From: Streptomyces sp. NBC_00376
GTDB lineage: Bacteria; Actinomycetota; Actinomycetes; Streptomycetales; Streptomycetaceae
Reading direction: 5' to 3'
Assembly (NCBI RefSeq): GCF_036077095.1
Contig: NZ_CP107960.1
Span: 8,122,001 to 8,186,000, forward strand
Length of the DNA stretch: 64,000 nucleotides
Shown here: positions 52,036-61,923 of the stretch, piece after piece
How the letters are laid out: each line of letters begins with the position of its first letter
Position numbering within the stretch: the first letter of the stretch is position 1
Notes under the pieces: generated by a model
Database searches by the model: none
The model's input: only the letters and a program-made list of their open reading frames with translations
What the model was told of the DNA's origin: nothing
Translations under genes and position numbers: made by a program

Positions 52036-54468
52036 CTAGCTCCTCTTCAGGGTGAGGTTGAGGGTTGCACCGTGGCGTCCGGTGGTGTCGGCGGTGATCC
52101 GGATGCCGCTGCCGGTGGAGCGGGCGCTCACGCCCGGATCGGCGGAGACGACGCTCAGGCCGCGCTGCGCCAGGTCCAGCACGACCGAGGACCGCAGCTG
52201 TGTCGGGTCGGACAGCGACACCTTCACCGTCTTCCCGTCCGGGCGGACCAGCACCGAGGCGGGGCCGTCCGAGGACAGCTCCTGCACGGTGCCGGCCGTC
52301 CAGAAGTTCGCGGCGACCAGCCCGTCCGCGCAGCGGCGCACCGCGTGCACGGAGGTGGAGCGGGCGATCAGCTTCACCGGCGGCGCGGCCGACCACTGCT
52401 CGGTCCGCTCGGCCGAGGCGGCCGGGGCCTGGAGCCAGAAGTAGCCGGCCCCGCTCGGGGCGGCGCCGTGGTCCTGCCACAGCGTCAGGTACGGGCGGGT
52501 GACCGAGGTGTCCGTGCCGTACTTGAGGTTGATCTCGCGCCAGGTCGCGGTGCGGTCCTCACGCAGACCGTTCAGCGTGACGGGCTCGGGGAAGACGTAG
52601 CCGCCGGTTCCGGCCACATGCAGCCACCGCACCTTGTCGATACGGGCCGACCAGCCGGCGTCCGTGGGCGCCGCCGTGCCGTTGACCAGCAGGGCGGCCT
52701 TCGGGTCGCGCAGCTTCCGGTTCTCCACGACCGTCTCGGCCGTGCCAGCGTCGGCGTCGATGCCCGAGCCGACGCAGGCGATCACGTCGTCCAGGCAGAA
52801 CCAGCTCTTCAGCCCGTGCAGCGAACTGCCGTACGCGCGCAGCTCCATGCCGTACGCGCCGAGCGTGGTGCCGGGCAGCGCGGTGCCGCCCGCCCAGTCT
52901 GCCGTGCTGGTGGTGCGCTGCCCCGCCGCGTCCGCGGGGCGCCCGGCGATGACCGTGGTGCCGGGCAGCCGGGCCGGGTCGACGGTCGGCCAGTAGTCCT
53001 CGCTGTAGTGCCCGAGGTCGTCGGTGTAGAGCAGGACCATGCCGTCGGACAGGTGCCAGGCGTGCAGGTTCTCGTTCTGGATCGACTCGTAGTTGTAGAT
53101 CCGGGACGAGTACGCGGAGATGCCGAGCGCGAACGACGGCCGGTGGTGGGCGGCCTTGTCCATCCGAGGGTGCTGCTTGTGCGCGACCAGCGGCCCTCGC
53201 GCCGGCACCGTGGAGGCGATGACCTGCCGGGCGGCGACCAGCGAGGCGAGGTCGGTGACGGCCAGGAAGTCCCGGTAGGTGTCCTCGGCGATCCACTGCT
53301 TGACCAGGGAGGTGAACCGGTCGGCCGTCTCGCCGGGGAAGCTCGGGATCAGCCGCACCACCGCCTCGATGACCGTCTGCGCCGACACATGGCCCTGCTT
53401 GCTGGGCCGGGCGATCTCGCGCCCGCACACCGAGGCCATCACGTCGCCGCGCACCAGCAGCGGGTCGAAGCCGTCGTCGACCCAGCCGCGGATGTTGTCG
53501 AGGTCGGGGTCGGTGACCGCCCACTCGGTCCCGGCGAGGAGGTTCAGCAGCCGGGACAGGTTGTTCAGCAGCTCCTTGCCGTACCCGCCGTTGTACGGGT
53601 GCTTGTAGTGCTGGAGGAACGAACCGTCGGAGTAGAAGCCCTCGCCGGTGCCCTCCGCCGCGGCGCTCGCGTCGTTGAAGGCGAGGACGCTGTTGGCGCC
53701 CGAACCCTCGACGTCCGAAAGAGCGTCACGGACCCGGGCCAGATCGCCGCCGGTCCCGGTGAGCACCGCGTTGACGGCGACCACGGTGGAGATCCAGACC
53801 CGGTTGGCGCCGGTGGCGATCTGCCGGTCGGCCCGCCAGAGGTTCGGGTCGGGTGTGTAGTGCCGTACGGCCGCGGTGATCCGGCCGAGCCGCTCCGTAC
53901 CGAGCGCGTCGTACAGCAGAACGGTCGCGTCGTTGAGGGCGAGCGCGGAGCCGATCTCCCAGTCCCAGTCGTTGTCGAACCGGGTGTGGCCGGCGCCGTA
54001 GCGGTTGGTCAGCATCCAGTCGATACCGGCCAGCAGCAGATCGCGCAGCGCGGTGTCGCCGTACTGCGGGGTGCCGGGGACGGCCCACGCGGTCGCGACC
54101 GTGGCGAGCCGTTTGAACGACGTCGTCACGTGGTTGGAGAGCGTGGTGCTGGTCAGATCGGGGAACAGCCCGTCGGTCCGGGCCGGGTCGAGGCCCTTGG
54201 CCGAGGTGGTCGCGGCCTTGCCGATCCTGGCCACGGCCGCGGCGATCTGCGGGTCCGTCAGGTCGAGGCCGGGGCCGCCGGTGAGCAGCGTGTGCCAGCG
54301 GGTGCGCAGGGCGGTGGCGTCGTCGATGACGGCGGGCCCTTCCGCAGCGTGCGCGGTGGACGCGGCGGCGGTGAGCGCCAGCGGCAGCGCGGCGGCCGCG
54401 CCGAGAGCCGCCGCACCGGCGAGAACGGTGCGGCGGGTGGTGCCTGGAGTGGTGCCCGGGTTCGTCAT
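52036..54468 (-). CDS. Secreted polysaccharide lyase family 8 (hyaluronate/chondroitin/xanthan-lyase type)
   Basis: The 810-aa protein has a twin-arginine signal (T-T-R-R-T-V-L-A-G-A-A-A-L) ending A-H-A. An (alpha/alpha)-toroid follows with D-N-D-W-D-W-E-I-G, the Asn in G-A-N-R-V-W-I, and the PL8 signature Y-S-D-G-S-F-L-Q-H with Y-N-G-G-Y-G, giving the Asn/His/Tyr catalytic set. The C-terminal beta-sandwiches run to the end. It cleaves uronic-acid-containing polymers by beta-elimination outside the cell. Which polymer (hyaluronan, chondroitin, xanthan or alginate-like) cannot be read from the sequence. It sits in an operon with other lyase-pathway genes. Confidence 0.92.
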   Translation of the reverse strand: MTNPGTTPGTTRRTVLAGAAALGAAAALPLALTAAASTAHAAEGPAVIDDATALRTRWHTLLTGGPGLDLTDPQIAAAVARIGKAATTSAKGLDPARTDGLFPDLTSTTLSNHVTTSFKRLATVATAWAVPGTPQYGDTALRDLLLAGIDWMLTNRYGAGHTRFDNDWDWEIGSALALNDATVLLYDALGTERLGRITAAVRHYTPDPNLWRADRQIATGANRVWISTVVAVNAVLTGTGGDLARVRDALSDVEGSGANSVLAFNDASAAAEGTGEGFYSDGSFLQHYKHPYNGGYGKELLNNLSRLLNLLAGTEWAVTDPDLDNIRGWVDDGFDPLLVRGDVMASVCGREIARPSKQGHVSAQTVIEAVVRLIPSFPGETADRFTSLVKQWIAEDTYRDFLAVTDLASLVAARQVIASTVPARGPLVAHKQHPRMDKAAHHRPSFALGISAYSSRIYNYESIQNENLHAWHLSDGMVLLYTDDLGHYSEDYWPTVDPARLPGTTVIAGRPADAAGQRTTSTADWAGGTALPGTTLGAYGMELRAYGSSLHGLKSWFCLDDVIACVGSGIDADAGTAETVVENRKLRDPKAALLVNGTAAPTDAGWSARIDKVRWLHVAGTGGYVFPEPVTLNGLREDRTATWREINLKYGTDTSVTRPYLTLWQDHGAAPSGAGYFWLQAPAASAERTEQWSAAPPVKLIARSTSVHAVRRCADGLVAANFWTAGTVQELSSDGPASVLVRPDGKTVKVSLSDPTQLRSSVVLDLAQRGLSVVSADPGVSARSTGSGIRITADTTGRHGATLNLTLKRS

Positions 54469-54475
54469 GCGGCCC

Positions 54476-55627
54476 TCACAGGAGATTTCGGCGGTCGACG
54501 GCCGCTGCCAGCGCGGCATGACCGGAAGGATTGGGGTGGAGTCCGTCCCCGCTGTCGTACGCGGGCAGCAGCCGTGCCGGGTCTGCCGCATCGCGCAGTG
54601 CCGCGTCGAAGTCGACGACGGCGTCGAAGACCCGGCCGGTGCGCACCGCCGCGTTGATCCGCTGCCGCACCGCTTCGAGCTCCGGCGTCCAGCGGGTCCA
54701 GCCGCCGAACGGGGCGATGGTCGCGCCGACCGTCCGCAGCCCGGCGTTGCGGGCGCGCAGCACCAACTGCCGGTACCCGGCCAGCACGCGCGCCGGATCG
54801 GTCTGGCTCGGCGGCTGCTGGAGGTCGTTGACACCGAGATGGACGAGTACGGTGCGCAGTCCGGGCAGGGACAGCACATCGCGGTCGAAGCGCGCCTGGC
54901 CGCCCGGCCCGAACCGGGCGTCGTCCAGCAGCAGCCGGTTGCCGCTGATGCCGAGATTGGCGACGGCGGAACCGGGAAGCCGCCTGGCCAGCTGGTCGGG
55001 CCAGCGCAGATCGGCGTCGTCGGGGGTGCCGACGCCCTCCGTGATGGAGTCGCCGAGCACCGCGACCACGGGCCCGTGCGCGCCCGTCACCTCGACGCCG
55101 GTCAGCAGGAACACCGAAGTGGTGCGCTCGCCGTCCACGGAGTGCGAGGCATGGGTGTTGCGGTGGAAGGAGAGCGGACCGGTGGGGCCGGGGAGCCTGG
55201 TCTCCACCGTCAGCCGCGCCCCCTCGGTGACCCGCAGTCCGGCGACAGCGTCGCTGGTCAGCGTGGAGCCCGCGGCGAGCCACGCCTGCTGCCGCCCGCC
55301 GAACGTCACCGGCAGGCCGCCCGCCGTCACCGGGCCGACGAGGACCGGGGCCGTGCCGAAGGCGTGCCCGTAACGCAGCCGGACGGTTCCGCCCGCGGAG
55401 AGCCGTACGTTGGCGACGCAGGTGCCGTCGGTCAGGCCGGCGCTCGCCACCGTGTCCGTGGCGGTGGGCGCGGTCTGCGCGGTCGACCAGGACGTCGTCC
55501 ACCGCGACCGGCTCGCGCCGCCGCCCGACCGCTCGGCCGCCTGCGCCCCCGGCGCCGTGGCCGCGACCGCCGCCAGAGAGGCCGCCGCCGTCAGTACCCC
55601 GCGTCTCGCGGGTCCCCGCCCGGTCAC
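54476..55627 (-). CDS. Secreted SGNH/GDSL-family hydrolase
   Basis: 383 aa from GTG 55627, which overlaps the beta-helix stop by 4 bp; an in-frame GTG three codons upstream is also possible. The N-terminus R-G-P-A-R-R-G-V-L-T-A-A-A-S-L-A is a twin-arginine-like export signal. After an N-terminal beta domain (about 40-170), the SGNH blocks appear: G-D-S-I-T-E-G, G-I-S-G-N, G-V-N-D and D-G-L-H-P. These are lipase/esterase blocks used by rhamnogalacturonan and carbohydrate acetyl-esterases. It probably deacetylates the polysaccharide outside the cell. Confidence 0.9.
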   Translation of the reverse strand: MTGRGPARRGVLTAAASLAAVAATAPGAQAAERSGGGASRSRWTTSWSTAQTAPTATDTVASAGLTDGTCVANVRLSAGGTVRLRYGHAFGTAPVLVGPVTAGGLPVTFGGRQQAWLAAGSTLTSDAVAGLRVTEGARLTVETRLPGPTGPLSFHRNTHASHSVDGERTTSVFLLTGVEVTGAHGPVVAVLGDSITEGVGTPDDADLRWPDQLARRLPGSAVANLGISGNRLLLDDARFGPGGQARFDRDVLSLPGLRTVLVHLGVNDLQQPPSQTDPARVLAGYRQLVLRARNAGLRTVGATIAPFGGWTRWTPELEAVRQRINAAVRTGRVFDAVVDFDAALRDAADPARLLPAYDSGDGLHPNPSGHAALAAAVDRRNLL

Positions 55628-56703
55628 TGGGGGCACGCACCCGTCGGGTCGTACTCGCTGCCGTAGGTGCCGACCGCGTCGCCACCGGTGTTGCCGCTCA
55701 TGGTGTTGGTGCACACCGGACCTTGCGGGGTGCGCATGAACTTGATGCCGCCGCCCGCGTTACCGGTGATGGTGTTGCCGTAAATACTGGTGTCGATGCC
55801 GTCGGTCGCGGTGTCACCGCCGAGCCGGATGCCCGCGCCGACGTTGTCGTGAATGGTGTTGTAGCGGAAGATGTTGCCGCTGCCGCGCGCGTCCAGGCCG
55901 CCGGAGCTGGAGTCCTTCTGACCGCTGCAGTCGTTGTACTCGACGTAGTTGTTGGTCGAGTTCTCCTTCACGTCGACGCACTCGTTGCCCTGGGTGGCGA
56001 TGGTGTTGTGATGGATGCGGTTGTTCTTGCTGATGTCGGGGGCCGCGTCCGGGGCGCCGTTCGCCCCCTGCTGCTCCGGGGCCGTGCCGAGGTAGATGCC
56101 CTCACCGTTCTTGCCGCCACCGCCGAACTTGAAGTCGGCGACCCCGCAGTTGGTGATCGTGTTGTCGGAGATGTCCGCCCCGGTCACCAGATAGCGCACC
56201 CGAAGGCACTCGTCGGCGGCGTTCTTCAGCGTCATCCCGGTGATCCGCAGCGCGCCCACCCCGTTGCCCGGGGTCGTGCTCATGACATAGATGAGTTTCA
56301 GGCGGTACCCCGACACGTCGCCGGCCGAGCCGTGCAGTCCGTCCACGGTGAAGCCGCTGAGCGTCGTCGAGTCGTGCTGCACCTGGATGATCCGGGCGTC
56401 GCCGGCCCCCTTCACCACGGCGTTCGCCGGACCGGTGATGGTGACACCGGAGCGCTTGGTCACGACGTCCTGCTTGTACGTACCGGCGGCGAGGTTGACC
56501 ACCGCGCCCGTCGGCGCCAGGTCGACCGCCTTCTGGATGGTGGCGAGCGGGGCGCCCGCCGACGTACCGGCGTTGGAGTCGCTGCCGGACGGCGACACGT
56601 AGTACGCGGTGGCGGCCTCGGCGGCCACCGAAGGCGGGGGGAAGGCGAGCGGTGCGCCGGCGGCGAGCGCGGCGACGAGGGTGGTGCGCAGTACACGGCT
56701 CAT
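55624..56703 (-). CDS. Secreted right-handed beta-helix protein, PL9-like pectate lyase candidate
   Basis: The 359-aa protein starts at ATG 56703 with GGAGG 9 nt upstream. The Sec signal L-R-T-T-L-V-A-A-L-A-A-G-A-P-L-A precedes A-Y-Y-V-S-P-S-G-S-D-S-N-A-G and repeated beta-helix turns: (N/D)-N-T-I, Y-N-T-I-H-D-N and G-N-T-I-T-G-N. Such solenoids are shared by pectate lyases (PL9) and related enzymes. The catalytic Lys of PL9 is not certain. Cysteines 3' of the helix may form a disulphide. It overlaps both operon neighbours by 4 bp. Confidence 0.8.
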   Translation of the reverse strand: MSRVLRTTLVAALAAGAPLAFPPPSVAAEAATAYYVSPSGSDSNAGTSAGAPLATIQKAVDLAPTGAVVNLAAGTYKQDVVTKRSGVTITGPANAVVKGAGDARIIQVQHDSTTLSGFTVDGLHGSAGDVSGYRLKLIYVMSTTPGNGVGALRITGMTLKNAADECLRVRYLVTGADISDNTITNCGVADFKFGGGGKNGEGIYLGTAPEQQGANGAPDAAPDISKNNRIHHNTIATQGNECVDVKENSTNNYVEYNDCSGQKDSSSGGLDARGSGNIFRYNTIHDNVGAGIRLGGDTATDGIDTSIYGNTITGNAGGGIKFMRTPQGPVCTNTMSGNTGGDAVGTYGSEYDPTGACPQ

Positions 56704-57302
56704 GGGGTGTGCCTCCTGGGGTCTGCGAAGGACAGAGCGAGCAGTACGGGGATGCTGGGGCCGAGGAGCAGGGGTCCCAGCGGTACGACGAGGGAGATCA
56801 GCGCGGCGGAGACCACCGCGCCGAGCAGTGCGGTGCCACGGGCCGCCGAGCCGAAGCCGAGGGCCAGCGCACCGCGCGACCAGGTGCGGACCGTGCCGCG
56901 CGGCGAGCGGCCCGCCTCGGCCGCCAGCGCCACATGGTGGATCGTGAGCGCGGCCGCGATGCCCACCTGCGCGGCGAGCAGCACGAACGTCCACGGCTCC
57001 GGACGGCCCAGCAGATGGACGATGTTGGCGGCCAGGACGATGCCCGCCGCGGTGGACGCCAGGCTGTGGCGCCACAGGGACCGCCAGTACTGCGGGAAGG
57101 CGGCGAAGGTGTTGGTGAAACAGCGGCTGTCACCCTCCGCCCGCCACCGCTGGAGGGCGTGCCCCATCGCGGCGAGCGCGGGGAGCCAGGTCACGACACC
57201 GAGCGACAGCAGGGTGAAGGCGGCCCCGGCGGCTGCCGGATAGGCCACGAACTCCAGCCGCCGCAGCAGCGTCGGCCAGCCGGACGAGAGGGTTGCCTGC
57301 AT
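56700..57302 (-). CDS. DUF624/YesL-family membrane protein
   Basis: The 200-aa protein begins at ATG 57302 and overlaps the beta-helix gene by 4 bp. Hydrophobic helices (first YPAAAGAAFTLLSLGVVTWL, then STAAGIVLAANIVHLL, and more to VPLGPLLLGPSIPVLLALSF) predict four or five membrane spans. YesL-type proteins are found beside sugar ABC transporters and polysaccharide-lyase genes in Bacillus and actinomycetes, but their function is unknown; a transporter accessory role is the usual guess. It has high GC and normal codon use. Confidence 0.82.
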   Translation of the reverse strand: MQATLSSGWPTLLRRLEFVAYPAAAGAAFTLLSLGVVTWLPALAAMGHALQRWRAEGDSRCFTNTFAAFPQYWRSLWRHSLASTAAGIVLAANIVHLLGRPEPWTFVLLAAQVGIAAALTIHHVALAAEAGRSPRGTVRTWSRGALALGFGSAARGTALLGAVVSAALISLVVPLGPLLLGPSIPVLLALSFADPRRHTP

Positions 57303-57307
57303 GGTGA

Positions 57308-59293
57308 TCAGCCGACCTTTCCTGTGTACGGCTCCGGGACATCGAGCAGCACGCGGCCGTCCAGCTCCAGCCGGGTGGCCGCCACCACGTACGGGGCCGA
57401 GCCCTCGGCCCCGAGCAGCACCGCCGCCGCGTCGGCCGACACCGTCGCGGTACGGATCCGGCGCTCGACGGGGGAGAGGAGCACGGTCTCCTCGCCGAAC
57501 GTGACGCCCTGGCCCTGCGCGCACTCCACCCGCTCGGCCGGGGCCGGTGCCGGGCCCGGGACGATCGCGGTGAGGAAGAGCGCCTGTGCCGAGGGCGCGG
57601 TCGTCGCACGCAGCGTGTGCAGTGTGCGGGTGAGACGCAGCTCCGGCGTGCTCGACGTCGGGTTCGCCTCGACCTCGGTGGCCTCGGAGACGACCGAGGC
57701 GTCCTGCGGCGCGAACCGCCGTACCAGGGCACAGGCCGCCCCGGACCGGATCAGCCGACTGCCGTCGGGCCCGGGTTCGGTGGGCCGGTCGGTCTGGAGC
57801 AGGAACGACCACTCCCGCTCCGTGTCCGCCTCGGCGAGGTCCAGCAGCACGAGCCGTCCCGACGGGGTGAACACCAGCGTCCGGTCCAGCCGCCGCACCC
57901 CGAGCGCGGGGTCGTACATCGCGGCGATCTCCGCCGTCGCATGCGCCCACCCGCAGTCGGGACCGGCGAGCACATCGCGCTGCCGGGCCTGCCGCTCGTA
58001 CGGGATGTCCTTGTAGACGTGGTAGCGGTCCTCGTCCGCGTACCCCTGGCCGTCCACCAGCAGCAGATTGTGGTGCGCGGCCCGCTTGCGGTTGCTGTAA
58101 CCCTCGTCGACCGCGAGGAACGCACCCTGCGACACCAGCACGAACGAGCCCGAATCGGGGTGGTGGTGACCCTGGTCGAGGGTCTCCCAGCCCAGTTCCG
58201 CACGGTGCTTCGCGGAGGTCTCCCACGCCTTGTGGCCGCCGGCGGGGCTCGCCTTGAACGAGACGAGCGTGGCGTCGTCGTCCCATCCGGTACGGGCCGC
58301 GAGCAGACCGAGATCCGGGAAGAACGCCCGGGTCTCGGTGGGACGGGCAGCGGCCACCGACGGGTCGTACCAGAGGTATTCGAGATACGCCTCCGGCAGG
58401 ATCCCCGGCCGCACCCCGCTCTCCGCCGCCTCCTGCCACAGCAGTTCACCCGAGGCGAGATCGCCCAGCCACTGTGCCTGCGCGATCCCGTACTGCGCCG
58501 CGAGCCGGTAGTACAGGCCGGCGCTGTGTCCGCTGCGCCGGTCGTGGCAGTCGCCGTGGTCGACGTTGAACGCGAAGCCGGGAGCCAGCTGGTGCAGCCG
58601 GTAGCGGAAGGTGTTCGAGAGGAAGCCGCCCCGCCCCCACCAGTCGATGCCCTCCGCCTCCTGGAGGAGGTCCAGGTGGATGGCGAGGAAGGGCACGCCG
58701 TAGCGCCAGTAGACGACCCCTTCGGCGTGCGAACCGTCGTCCGGCATCAGATCGAGGACCGTACCGAGGTTGTCCTTGGCGCGCTCGGTCCACTCCTCCT
58801 TGCCCAGCACATAACCGGCCGTCGCCAGACCCGCGTAGCAGATCCAGTTGTGGTTCTGCCAGTACGACGACGACCACCAGCGGCCCTCGCTCGCCACCGC
58901 GAACTCGTACATCCGCCGCCCCTGGAGCAGCAGCTTGTACCGCAGCAGCGCCCGCACGCCGTCCGGTAGATCGTCGCCGATCCACCGGTAGGCGAGCGAG
59001 AGATGGTGCAGCAGCCAGCCGGCGTCCAGATCGTGGTCCGGCATATGGGCCTTGCCCCAGTGCGGCAGCCGCACCGCGGCCTCGATCCAGCGCCGGCTCT
59101 CCGCCAGGTGGACCGGATCGCCGCTCACCCGGTAGGCCAGCGCCGGGTTGGAGGCGGCGGGGCCGAGCCAGGTGATGCTGGCCAGGGGATGCGTACGAGG
59201 CGGGGTCAGCCCGCGGTGGCGGGCGGCCTCCTCGTACAGCCGCGCCTGCTGTGCGGGGCGCGGGCCGGGCGGCGGGGTCGCCGAGAGCAACAA
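57308..59293 (-). CDS. Heparinase II/III-like protein A (cytoplasmic)
   Basis: The 661-aa protein starts at TTG 59293, with GGAGGA 7 nt before it. There is no signal peptide, so it should act on imported oligosaccharides. An (alpha/alpha) toroid spans about residues 60-330 (W-W-S-S-S-Y-W-Q-N-H-N-W-I, with Asn/His/Tyr typical of lyase catalysis) and a beta-sandwich follows. H-H-H-P-D-S-G-S-F (about 395-403) is the heparinase II/III-type metal or catalytic His motif. Two such genes in tandem suggest different linkage preferences. Exact family (PL12, PL15, PL17 or PL21) is not decidable here. Confidence 0.85.
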   Translation of the reverse strand: MLLSATPPPGPRPAQQARLYEEAARHRGLTPPRTHPLASITWLGPAASNPALAYRVSGDPVHLAESRRWIEAAVRLPHWGKAHMPDHDLDAGWLLHHLSLAYRWIGDDLPDGVRALLRYKLLLQGRRMYEFAVASEGRWWSSSYWQNHNWICYAGLATAGYVLGKEEWTERAKDNLGTVLDLMPDDGSHAEGVVYWRYGVPFLAIHLDLLQEAEGIDWWGRGGFLSNTFRYRLHQLAPGFAFNVDHGDCHDRRSGHSAGLYYRLAAQYGIAQAQWLGDLASGELLWQEAAESGVRPGILPEAYLEYLWYDPSVAAARPTETRAFFPDLGLLAARTGWDDDATLVSFKASPAGGHKAWETSAKHRAELGWETLDQGHHHPDSGSFVLVSQGAFLAVDEGYSNRKRAAHHNLLLVDGQGYADEDRYHVYKDIPYERQARQRDVLAGPDCGWAHATAEIAAMYDPALGVRRLDRTLVFTPSGRLVLLDLAEADTEREWSFLLQTDRPTEPGPDGSRLIRSGAACALVRRFAPQDASVVSEATEVEANPTSSTPELRLTRTLHTLRATTAPSAQALFLTAIVPGPAPAPAERVECAQGQGVTFGEETVLLSPVERRIRTATVSADAAAVLLGAEGSAPYVVAATRLELDGRVLLDVPEPYTGKVG

Positions 59294-59296
59294 GGG

Positions 59297-61087
59297 TCAG
59301 TCCTCCGTCCGGAACCGTGCGCTACCGCCGTCGGTCAGCGAGACCGTCAGCACCCCGTCACCGTCCAGCCGCACATCGGCCACGGCGGGCCCGGCCGACG
59401 CCGCCTGGTACACCGACGCGAAGGTGACCTCCTGCGACCGCGCGGTGAAGTCGACCCGGGTGCGCACCCGCTGCGGGTCGTCGGCCGGACCCGGGCCCGG
59501 CCGGGAGACCGGACGCACGGTCGCACCCGGGGTGTGGGTGTGCCAGCCGTGCAGGGTCTCGTCGCCGTACCAGGTGGTGCGGACCTCGCCCGAGGCCTGG
59601 AGCTGGACGTCCAGCGCGACACCTGGGCGCAGCTGCGCGGTGAGGCGCCGCTCGTCCTCGGCCCGCACCGTCAGCAGATCGACCAGATAGCCGTCACCGA
59701 GCACCACCCGGCGCACCGCGCGCACACCCTCGTACGCGGTCGTCACCTCGGCGGTCACGGACGAACCGTCCGAACCGAGCAGCCGCCCGGTGCACTCGGC
59801 CTGTTCGCCGCCGTCCACCCGGAACGCCGGATGGGCCTCGGTCGATGCGTACAGATCGCGGAACTCGGCGTGCGCGTAGGGCACTTGGCCGGGGTCGGGC
59901 TGCCACGGGGTGGTGTCGCCGTACAGATACAGCGACAGCTTGTCGCGATGGCCGTGCGAACCGCCGTGCGGACCGAAGTCCAGCAGCGCGTGGACGCCCG
60001 CGTGGTGCAGCACCGCGTACCCGGCGGTCGGGAACACCGTCACCGCACCGGGGGCGGGGCGCTGCGGCAGCGGCGGGCCGGCGAACCAGCCGTCCAGCTC
60101 CCGGTCGAGCCCGTCGTCCTGCGCGCCGAGCTCGGCACGCGCCCGGCCGGCCACCGCCTCAAGAGCCGGTGAAGGCGCCAACTGCTGGGCCAGCGCAACG
60201 AGTTCGAGCCACTCCAGGGCGAGTGGACCACGCAGATACGGGCCGTCGTGCAGCGCCGGCAGGATGCCGCCCGGCGTGGCGATCGCCGCCAGCACATCCG
60301 TCATCCCGGCCAGCACGTCCACCACGTCCGACGGCACGGCCGCGGGGTCGGTGCCCCGCAGCGCCAGCAGCGCCGCCCGCAACACGAACCCGTGGTAGTA
60401 CGTGCTGCCCTCCCACTCCCAGCCGTCATCGGCGACCGCGACCCGCAGATGCGCGTACAGCCCGTGCTCGCCCTCCAGCCACTGCCCGGCACCGTCCCAC
60501 TCCTGGCCACGGGCCGCCGCAGCGCCCCGACTCGCTGCCACACCGGCCGCGTTGAGCCACGCGGTGTAGTTGGAGGCGAGGTGGCCCTGACCGGTGAGCA
60601 CGTCCCGGGCGTCGAGAGCGGCCCGCTCCAGCGCGTCCAGCAGCGGCAGCACCGGCGCCAGGTCCTCGGTCGACTGCTCGGCGAGCGTGATCACGGCGTG
60701 CCCGACGTTCACCGCCCAGATGGCGTCGGTCAGCGCCTGGTGGAAGAGCCGGCCGCGCAGCATCCAGGACTGGGCCTCGCCGTGCCGCTCGGTGGCCAGC
60801 GAGGCGTACAGCCCCGCGTACTCCACCAGCCGCGACACGGACTCGGCGCGCTCATTGCGGTGGGCGAGCACCCGCAGGTGCCGCGCCCACGCCTGGTGCG
60901 AGAGCACCAGCCAGGCGCCGCGCACCGCCTCGTCGTCCACCCGGCAGCCGTACGCGCAGCGCGCACCGCCCTCGGGGAACACCCCGCAGAGCAGGTCACC
61001 GTGGTCGAGCTCCACGCCGTGCGCCGGGCAGACGTACGCGTGCCACCAGCCGCCCCGCTCCCGGGCGATCCGCCTCAACGCGGCCAC
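59297..61087 (-). CDS. Heparinase II/III-like protein B (cytoplasmic)
   Basis: A 596-aa protein, in frame from GTG 61087 with a 13-bp overlap of the SDR gene. It lacks a signal peptide. An N-terminal C-P-A-H-G and C-A-Y-G-C hint at a small zinc-binding segment (residues about 19-48). The toroid holds A-S-N-Y-T-A-W-L-N and S-T-Y-Y-H-G-F, supplying Asn, Tyr and His, and the beta-sandwich carries G-G-S-H-G-H-R-D-K-L-S. It is a paralogue in architecture, not in sequence, of protein A. Likely role: exolytic cleavage of imported unsaturated oligouronides. Confidence 0.85.
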   Translation of the reverse strand: MAALRRIARERGGWWHAYVCPAHGVELDHGDLLCGVFPEGGARCAYGCRVDDEAVRGAWLVLSHQAWARHLRVLAHRNERAESVSRLVEYAGLYASLATERHGEAQSWMLRGRLFHQALTDAIWAVNVGHAVITLAEQSTEDLAPVLPLLDALERAALDARDVLTGQGHLASNYTAWLNAAGVAASRGAAAARGQEWDGAGQWLEGEHGLYAHLRVAVADDGWEWEGSTYYHGFVLRAALLALRGTDPAAVPSDVVDVLAGMTDVLAAIATPGGILPALHDGPYLRGPLALEWLELVALAQQLAPSPALEAVAGRARAELGAQDDGLDRELDGWFAGPPLPQRPAPGAVTVFPTAGYAVLHHAGVHALLDFGPHGGSHGHRDKLSLYLYGDTTPWQPDPGQVPYAHAEFRDLYASTEAHPAFRVDGGEQAECTGRLLGSDGSSVTAEVTTAYEGVRAVRRVVLGDGYLVDLLTVRAEDERRLTAQLRPGVALDVQLQASGEVRTTWYGDETLHGWHTHTPGATVRPVSRPGPGPADDPQRVRTRVDFTARSQEVTFASVYQAASAGPAVADVRLDGDGVLTVSLTDGGSARFRTED

Positions 61088-61839
61088 ACGCCACCGTCGA
61101 TGTCCACGGTGGTGGCGGTGAGGAAGCCGGACGACGGCGAGGCCAGGTGGACGACCGCGGCGCCGACGTCCTCGGGGGTGCCGGCCCGGCCGACCGGGAT
61201 GCCGGCCTCCATCGCCTGCTGCGCCTCGGGCGCGGTGAACGTGTCGTGGAAGGCGGTGCCCTTGATGAAGCCGGGCGCGACGGCGTTGACGGTGATGCCG
61301 GTGGAGCCGAGCTCCTTGGCCAGGCCCTTGGTGAAGCCGCGCACACCGGCCTTGGCCGCCGCGTAGGCCACCGAGCCGGGGCCGCCGCCGTTGTGCGCGG
61401 CCAGCGAGGCCATCGTGATGATGCGGCCGGCCGACGACTCCTTCAGATGGGGGATCGCGGCGCGCACGGTGCGGAACGTGGACGTCAGATTGGTGGAGAG
61501 GACCTGGTCGAAGTGGTCGTCGGTCATCTCGGCGATGGTGGCCCGGCCGATCAGATGACCCGCGTTGCAGACCAGCACGTCCAGCCCGCCGAGGAAGCCG
61601 GTCGCCTCTTCGACGAGCCGGTCCACATCGCCGGTCACCGTGACATCGGCCTTGAACGCCTTCGCCCGGCGGCCCAGCGCCTCGATCGCCGAGACCGTCT
61701 TCGCGGCCTCGTCGGCGGAGGAGTGGTAGTGGACGGCGACGTCCGCACCGGCCTCGGCGAGCGCGACGGCGATGGCGCGGCCGATGCCGTGGCCCGCCCC
61801 TGTCACCAGTGCGCGGGAGCCGTTGAGATCAGCAGACAT
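61075..61839 (-). CDS. Short-chain dehydrogenase, KduD-like
   Basis: A 254-aa classical SDR: the NAD(P) site T-G-A-G-H-G-I-G (about residues 13-20), N-A-G near 92, catalytic Ser in T-M-A-S, and Tyr-x3-Lys in A-Y-A-A-A-K. It should reduce or oxidise a keto sugar. In lyase loci the expected role is conversion of 5-keto-4-deoxyuronate-derived 2,5-diketo-3-deoxygluconate (KduD). The position, just upstream of the two lyase-like genes and after the permeases, supports this. KduI is not present in the window. Confidence 0.85.
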   Translation of the reverse strand: MSADLNGSRALVTGAGHGIGRAIAVALAEAGADVAVHYHSSADEAAKTVSAIEALGRRAKAFKADVTVTGDVDRLVEEATGFLGGLDVLVCNAGHLIGRATIAEMTDDHFDQVLSTNLTSTFRTVRAAIPHLKESSAGRIITMASLAAHNGGGPGSVAYAAAKAGVRGFTKGLAKELGSTGITVNAVAPGFIKGTAFHDTFTAPEAQQAMEAGIPVGRAGTPEDVGAAVVHLASPSSGFLTATTVDIDGGVWPR

Positions 61840-61923
61840 GGAGTAAGTACCTTTCGAAGAACGGTCGTTCGGGCGAAAGCCGGTGACGTGGTGCCTGATC
61901 CGGTCACGGAGGACCGGAGCCGG